Positions 34,276-37,063 of a stretch of DNA of 37,063 bases are shown here, piece by piece. The notes under the pieces are model-generated. The model was not told the DNA's origin, did no database searches, and saw only the letters and a list, made by a program, of their open reading frames with translations. The position numbers were made by a program, and so were the translations under genes. How positions within the stretch are numbered: the first letter of the stretch is position 1; every line of letters starts with the position of its first letter. Source of the stretch: Anaeromyxobacter sp. PSR-1 (GTDB taxonomy: Bacteria > Myxococcota > Myxococcia > Myxococcales > Anaeromyxobacteraceae); NCBI RefSeq assembly GCF_000964525.1, contig NZ_BAZG01000029.1:1-37063 (forward strand), read 5' to 3'.

Positions 34276-34288
34276 GCGCGCCTTGACG
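34270..34288. promoter_or_regulatory. Inverted repeat in divergent region
   Basis: CGTCAAG-CGCGC-CTTGACG, seven-bp perfect arms around five bases. It contains two opposed TTGACG -35 elements. It may be an operator controlling both the RbfA-like gene and the hydrolase, or just divergent promoters. The rest of 34035-34345 holds no other gene I can support. Confidence 0.4.
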
Positions 34289-34345
34289 ATGCGTCGCCTC
34301 GCCGCGAGGGCGCGGGCGCGAACGCGCGGCTACATTCGCGTGGCG

Positions 34346-34987
34346 ATGATCACGCCCTCGCTCGTGTTCCTCCCCGGCGCCGGCGGCCGGGCCGCCTTCT
34401 GGGCCCCGGTCGCGGAGCGGCTCGCCGATCTCGGCCCGCCGCGCTGCCTCGACTACCCGGGCTTCGGCGGCTGCCCGCCGGACCCGGCGATCCGCTCCAC
34501 CGGCGACCTCTTCGGCTGGGTGCTGGCGCAGCTGCCGCCGGGAAGGAGCCATGTGATCGCGCAGTCGATGGGCGGCGCGCTGGCGGTGCGGCTCGCCCTC
34601 GAGCACCCGGAGCGCGTCGAGCGGCTCGTCCTGGTCGCGACCTCGGGCGGCGTGGACCTGCGCGGCACCGGCGCCGCCGACTGGAGGCCGGACTACCTGG
34701 CGTCGCTGCCGGGCGTGCCGCGCTGGTTCGTGGACGACCGGAGCGATCACACGGCGCGGCTCTCCGAGCTCGCCGCGCCCACGCTGCTCCTGTGGAGCGA
34801 CGCCGACCCGGTGAGCCCGCTCGCCGTCGGGCGCCTGCTCGAGGCGCGGATCCCGGGCGCCGCGCTGCGCATCTTCCCGGGCGGCACCCACGCGTTCGCG
34901 CAGGAGCGGCCGGACGAGGTGGCGGCCGCGATCCGCGCGCACCTCGCCGGCGCCCCGACGCCGCCCCTGAGCGACGCGGGCGGCTAG
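34346..34987 (+). CDS. Alpha/beta hydrolase
   Basis: A 213-residue alpha/beta hydrolase. The oxyanion segment [12 protein letters not shown] is at residues 8-19, the nucleophile elbow is Ser74 in AQSMGGAL, the acid is likely Asp in WSDADPVSP and the catalytic His is in [12 protein letters not shown]. The cap is very short, like BioH-type or thioesterase-type small hydrolases; the substrate is unknown. ATG at 34346 starts the first beta-strand; the frame is open upstream. Its TAG stop overlaps the stop of the convergent DJ-1 gene in the tetranucleotide CTAG. Confidence 0.85.
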   Translation: MITPSLVFLPGAGGRAAFWAPVAERLADLGPPRCLDYPGFGGCPPDPAIRSTGDLFGWVLAQLPPGRSHVIAQSMGGALAVRLALEHPERVERLVLVATSGGVDLRGTGAADWRPDYLASLPGVPRWFVDDRSDHTARLSELAAPTLLLWSDADPVSPLAVGRLLEARIPGAALRIFPGGTHAFAQERPDEVAAAIRAHLAGAPTPPLSDAGG

Positions 34988-35562
34988 AGGGTGATCCGCG
35001 TCCCGAGGACCTGGAGGAACTTCGCGATCCAGTCCGGGTGCGCCGGCCAGGCGGGCGCGGTCACGAGGTTCCGGTCCACCGCCGCCTTGTCGATCGCGAT
35101 CTCGGCGTACTCGCCGCCGGCCAGCCGCACCTCGGGCGCGCAGGCGGGGTACGCGGAGACGAGCCGGCCCTTCACCACCCCCGCGGCGGCGAGCAGCTGC
35201 GCCCCGTGGCAGATGGCGGCGATGGGCTTCGCCGCCTCGGCGAAGTGGCGGACCACCTCGATCACGCGCGCGTCGAGCCGGAGGTACTCGGGCGCGCGGC
35301 CGCCGGGGATGCAGAGCGCGTCGTACTCCTGCGGCCGCGCCTCGTCGAACGTGGCGTTCAGCGCGAAGTCGTGGCCGCGCTTCTCGCTGTACGTCTGGTC
35401 GCCCTCGAAGTCGTGGATGGCGGTGCGCACCTTCTCGCCCGCCTTCTTGCCCGGGCAGGCGGCGTGGACGGTGTGCCCCACCGCCTGCAGCGCCTGGAAC
35501 GGCACCATCACCTCGTAGTCCTCGACGTAGTCCCCGACCAGCATCAGGATCTTCTTCGCCAT
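34984..35562 (-). CDS. DJ-1/PfpI family protein
   Basis: A 192-residue class I glutamine amidotransferase-like protein of the DJ-1/PfpI superfamily. The nucleophile Cys118 with following His is in [14 protein letters not shown], the conserved Glu near residue 17 is in DYVEDYEV, and [12 protein letters not shown] is typical. Members act as proteases, glyoxalases or deglycases under stress; the exact activity is open. A clear AGGAGG-type ribosome site (complement of cctcct) lies before the ATG. It shares its stop with the convergent hydrolase (CTAG). Confidence 0.9.
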   Translation of the reverse strand: MAKKILMLVGDYVEDYEVMVPFQALQAVGHTVHAACPGKKAGEKVRTAIHDFEGDQTYSEKRGHDFALNATFDEARPQEYDALCIPGGRAPEYLRLDARVIEVVRHFAEAAKPIAAICHGAQLLAAAGVVKGRLVSAYPACAPEVRLAGGEYAEIAIDKAAVDRNLVTAPAWPAHPDWIAKFLQVLGTRITL

Positions 35563-35649
35563 GGCTCGCCTCCTCGTGCGTGGCCGCATAGCCGCGGGGG
35601 CGGCGCGGATCAACGCAGTGAGGGGGTGTGGCGAGGGTGCTACCGGGCG

Positions 35650-35672
35650 CGGCCCGGCGGGGCGCCGGGCCG
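35650..35672 (-). terminator. Hairpin after the membrane protein gene
   Basis: CGGCCCGGCG-GGG-CGCCGGGCCG, a perfect ten-bp stem 15 bases after the minus-strand stop at 35688. No T-run follows, which is common in this genome. Confidence 0.5.
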
Positions 35673-35687
35673 GGTCCGCGGGCGCGG

Positions 35688-36902
35688 TCAGTCGCAGAGG
35701 TCCACGACGAACCAGCGCGCGCCGAGCGCGCCGGGCCGCAGGTGCGTGCAGACGACGTCGCCGACCTCGACCTCGCCGTACAGCTCCGCGCCCACGTCCA
35801 CCTCCTGCGGCTCGGCGACCGGTCCCCAGGGCGGGAGCCGGAGGTCGTAGCTCGTGTGCTTGCCGCTCGAGACGTGCTTGTGCAGCACCGGGACCTCGTG
35901 GACCTCGGCCGGCGCCCGGTCGAGCAGCACGTCCGCGGCGTTGAGCGCCCCCCACGGATACGGGGCCGCGAGCGCGAGGATCAGGACGGGCACGAACCAG
36001 CGCCGCCGGAGCGCCGCGTCGCCCCGCACCAGCAGGGCGGTGAGCGCCACCGCGCCGACGGCGCTCCACCCGAGCACCCGCGAGATGTCCACCACCTGGT
36101 AGTCGAGCAGGGCGCGGAGCATGAGCACCATGCCCGGCCCGAAGACGGGCACCCCCACGCCCGGCCGGACCTCGTTGCGCTTCTCCTCCACCGCGTAGCG
36201 GCCTCGGCCGGCCAGCACGAGCGCGATCGTGGCGAGCGGGATCGCGGCCAGCGCGGCCATGGCGATCGGGTACGGCCGCGGGAAGAGCAGCCCCCAGCCG
36301 CACGCGACGACGGCGACGCCCTTCAGCGCCTTCGCGGCGCGGTGCGACCGCGCGAGCGCGGCCCGGCGGGCCTCCTCGTCGGCGCCGAGCCCGGTCGAGG
36401 CGAGCAGCGCCGCCTCGGCGCCGGCCCGGTCGGCCGCGTCGAGATCGGGGACGGACGCGAGCCACGCGTCGAGCGCGGCGTCGCGCTCGAACAGGAAGTT
36501 CACCGTGAGCGGCTTCGCCCCGGGCTCGCGCCGCTCCAGCACGAGCTTCTCCATCCCGTACTGCAGCGGGACGGTGCGGCGCCCCGCGATCTGGTCGGTG
36601 CGCAGCCGCCGCGGCGCCCGCCCCAGCGTGATCACCTCGACGCCGTCGGCGTGCAGGAGGAAGCGCTCGACGCGCGTCGCGGCGACGAGGTACGCGCCCA
36701 GCGCGCCGAACCCGAGCGCCACGACGAGCCCCGGCGCCGGGAGCGCGCCGCGGAGCGCCGCCACCGACGCCGCCGCGGCCGCCGCGAGGCCGATCGCGCC
36801 GAGCCCCTGGTTCAGGACGCGCCAGCGCCGGGCCAGCCGGTAGGTGCGCGGCCAGACGCCGTCGCGGCGGGCGGGGATGCCGAGGTATCGGTCGGATCGC
36901 AT
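35688..36902 (-). CDS. Membrane protein of unknown function
   Basis: A 404-residue protein with several hydrophobic helices: two near residues 35-75 ([34 protein letters not shown]), a soluble domain resembling a PH-like fold (about 76-180, [20 protein letters not shown]), then further helices at about 195-230, 270-300 and 310-330, and a soluble C-terminal domain ending [21 protein letters not shown] do not recognise the family as a whole. The start is uncertain: ATG at 36902 or 36911; no ribosome site is clear. The gene lies 125 bases upstream of the DJ-1 gene on the same strand. Confidence 0.6.
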   Translation of the reverse strand: MRSDRYLGIPARRDGVWPRTYRLARRWRVLNQGLGAIGLAAAAAASVAALRGALPAPGLVVALGFGALGAYLVAATRVERFLLHADGVEVITLGRAPRRLRTDQIAGRRTVPLQYGMEKLVLERREPGAKPLTVNFLFERDAALDAWLASVPDLDAADRAGAEAALLASTGLGADEEARRAALARSHRAAKALKGVAVVACGWGLLFPRPYPIAMAALAAIPLATIALVLAGRGRYAVEEKRNEVRPGVGVPVFGPGMVLMLRALLDYQVVDISRVLGWSAVGAVALTALLVRGDAALRRRWFVPVLILALAAPYPWGALNAADVLLDRAPAEVHEVPVLHKHVSSGKHTSYDLRLPPWGPVAEPQEVDVGAELYGEVEVGDVVCTHLRPGALGARWFVVDLCD

Positions 36903-37047
36903 GCGCCGCATACAGAGCATGGGGCCGCGCGCGCCGTCCACGGAGCGTGCGGGCGGCGTTCGCCCACACCGGCGCACCGCGGCGGCGCCGCGGGACACGC
37001 CGGCCGCGGCCACGGGCCGCGGGCACGCCTCGCCCGGCCCGTGGAGC

Positions 37048-37063
37048 GCGGGCGCGCGCCCGC
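37048..37063. other. GC palindrome at window end
   Basis: GCGGGCGCGCGCCCGC is a perfect palindrome at the very edge; it could be part of a terminator of the next gene. The rest of 36903-37063 holds nothing I can identify. Confidence 0.25.

Overview
The window is about 37 kb of very GC-rich chromosomal DNA (GC or GTG/TTG starts, strong third-position G/C bias) and reads like a myxobacterium of the Anaeromyxobacter type. That assignment is inference from the futalosine menaquinone genes, the prfA-prmC-murA-hisG block, the sigma54-dependent regulator and the general protein flavour; no database search was possible. There are no phage, IS or CRISPR genes.

Layout. (1) 1-1556: the end of an M16-type, apparently non-catalytic protease homologue and a small hypothetical gene. 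(2) 1709-10264: a tightly packed plus-strand menaquinone operon, with starts overlapping stops: UbiD-like and UbiX-like decarboxylase pair, MenG/UbiE methyltransferase, MqnE, a single-chain MqnA-MqnC fusion, an MqnX-like deaminase, a UbiA-like prenyltransferase and a GbsR/MarR-type regulator. These cover most of the futalosine route from chorismate to menaquinone; MqnB and MqnD are not in the window. Two palindromes lie in the region before the operon, one of them FNR-like. (3) 10227-11750: an orphan membrane PAS histidine kinase on the minus strand. (4) 11975-15958: a plus-strand housekeeping run, prfA, prmC, murA, hisG (short form). (5) 16071-17177: a two-ribbon zinc protein and a convergent cytosolic sulfite-oxidase-fold molybdoprotein. 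(6) 17416-22841: a minus-strand beta-oxidation operon (fused hydroxyacyl-CoA dehydrogenase/enoyl hydratase, thiolase, long acyl-CoA dehydrogenase), divergent from a PrpR-type sigma54 activator at 23146-25104, with sigma54-like and repeated sites between them. (7) 25184-25259: tRNA-Gly(CCC) with an intrinsic terminator.

(8) 25.3-31.6 kb is an accessory-looking stretch: small membrane proteins, an ECF41/SigJ-type sigma factor and a DoxX-like target that carry the same promoter motif with identical spacing, DUF4304 and DUF6933 proteins, decayed copies of the DUF4304 gene tail at two other places, a subclass B1 metallo-beta-lactamase with all zinc ligands, and a secreted cysteine-containing protein. 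(9) 31.6-37 kb: a LysR regulator with a YeiH-family membrane protein, a divergent RbfA-like protein preceded by a 16-codon leader ORF with a very strong ribosome site, an alpha/beta hydrolase, a DJ-1/PfpI protein and a membrane protein.

The most notable points are the MqnA-MqnC fusion, the duplicated ECF41 promoter pair, the complete B1 beta-lactamase, the decayed-duplicate mosaic after the tRNA, and the stand-alone RbfA-like gene with its leader.
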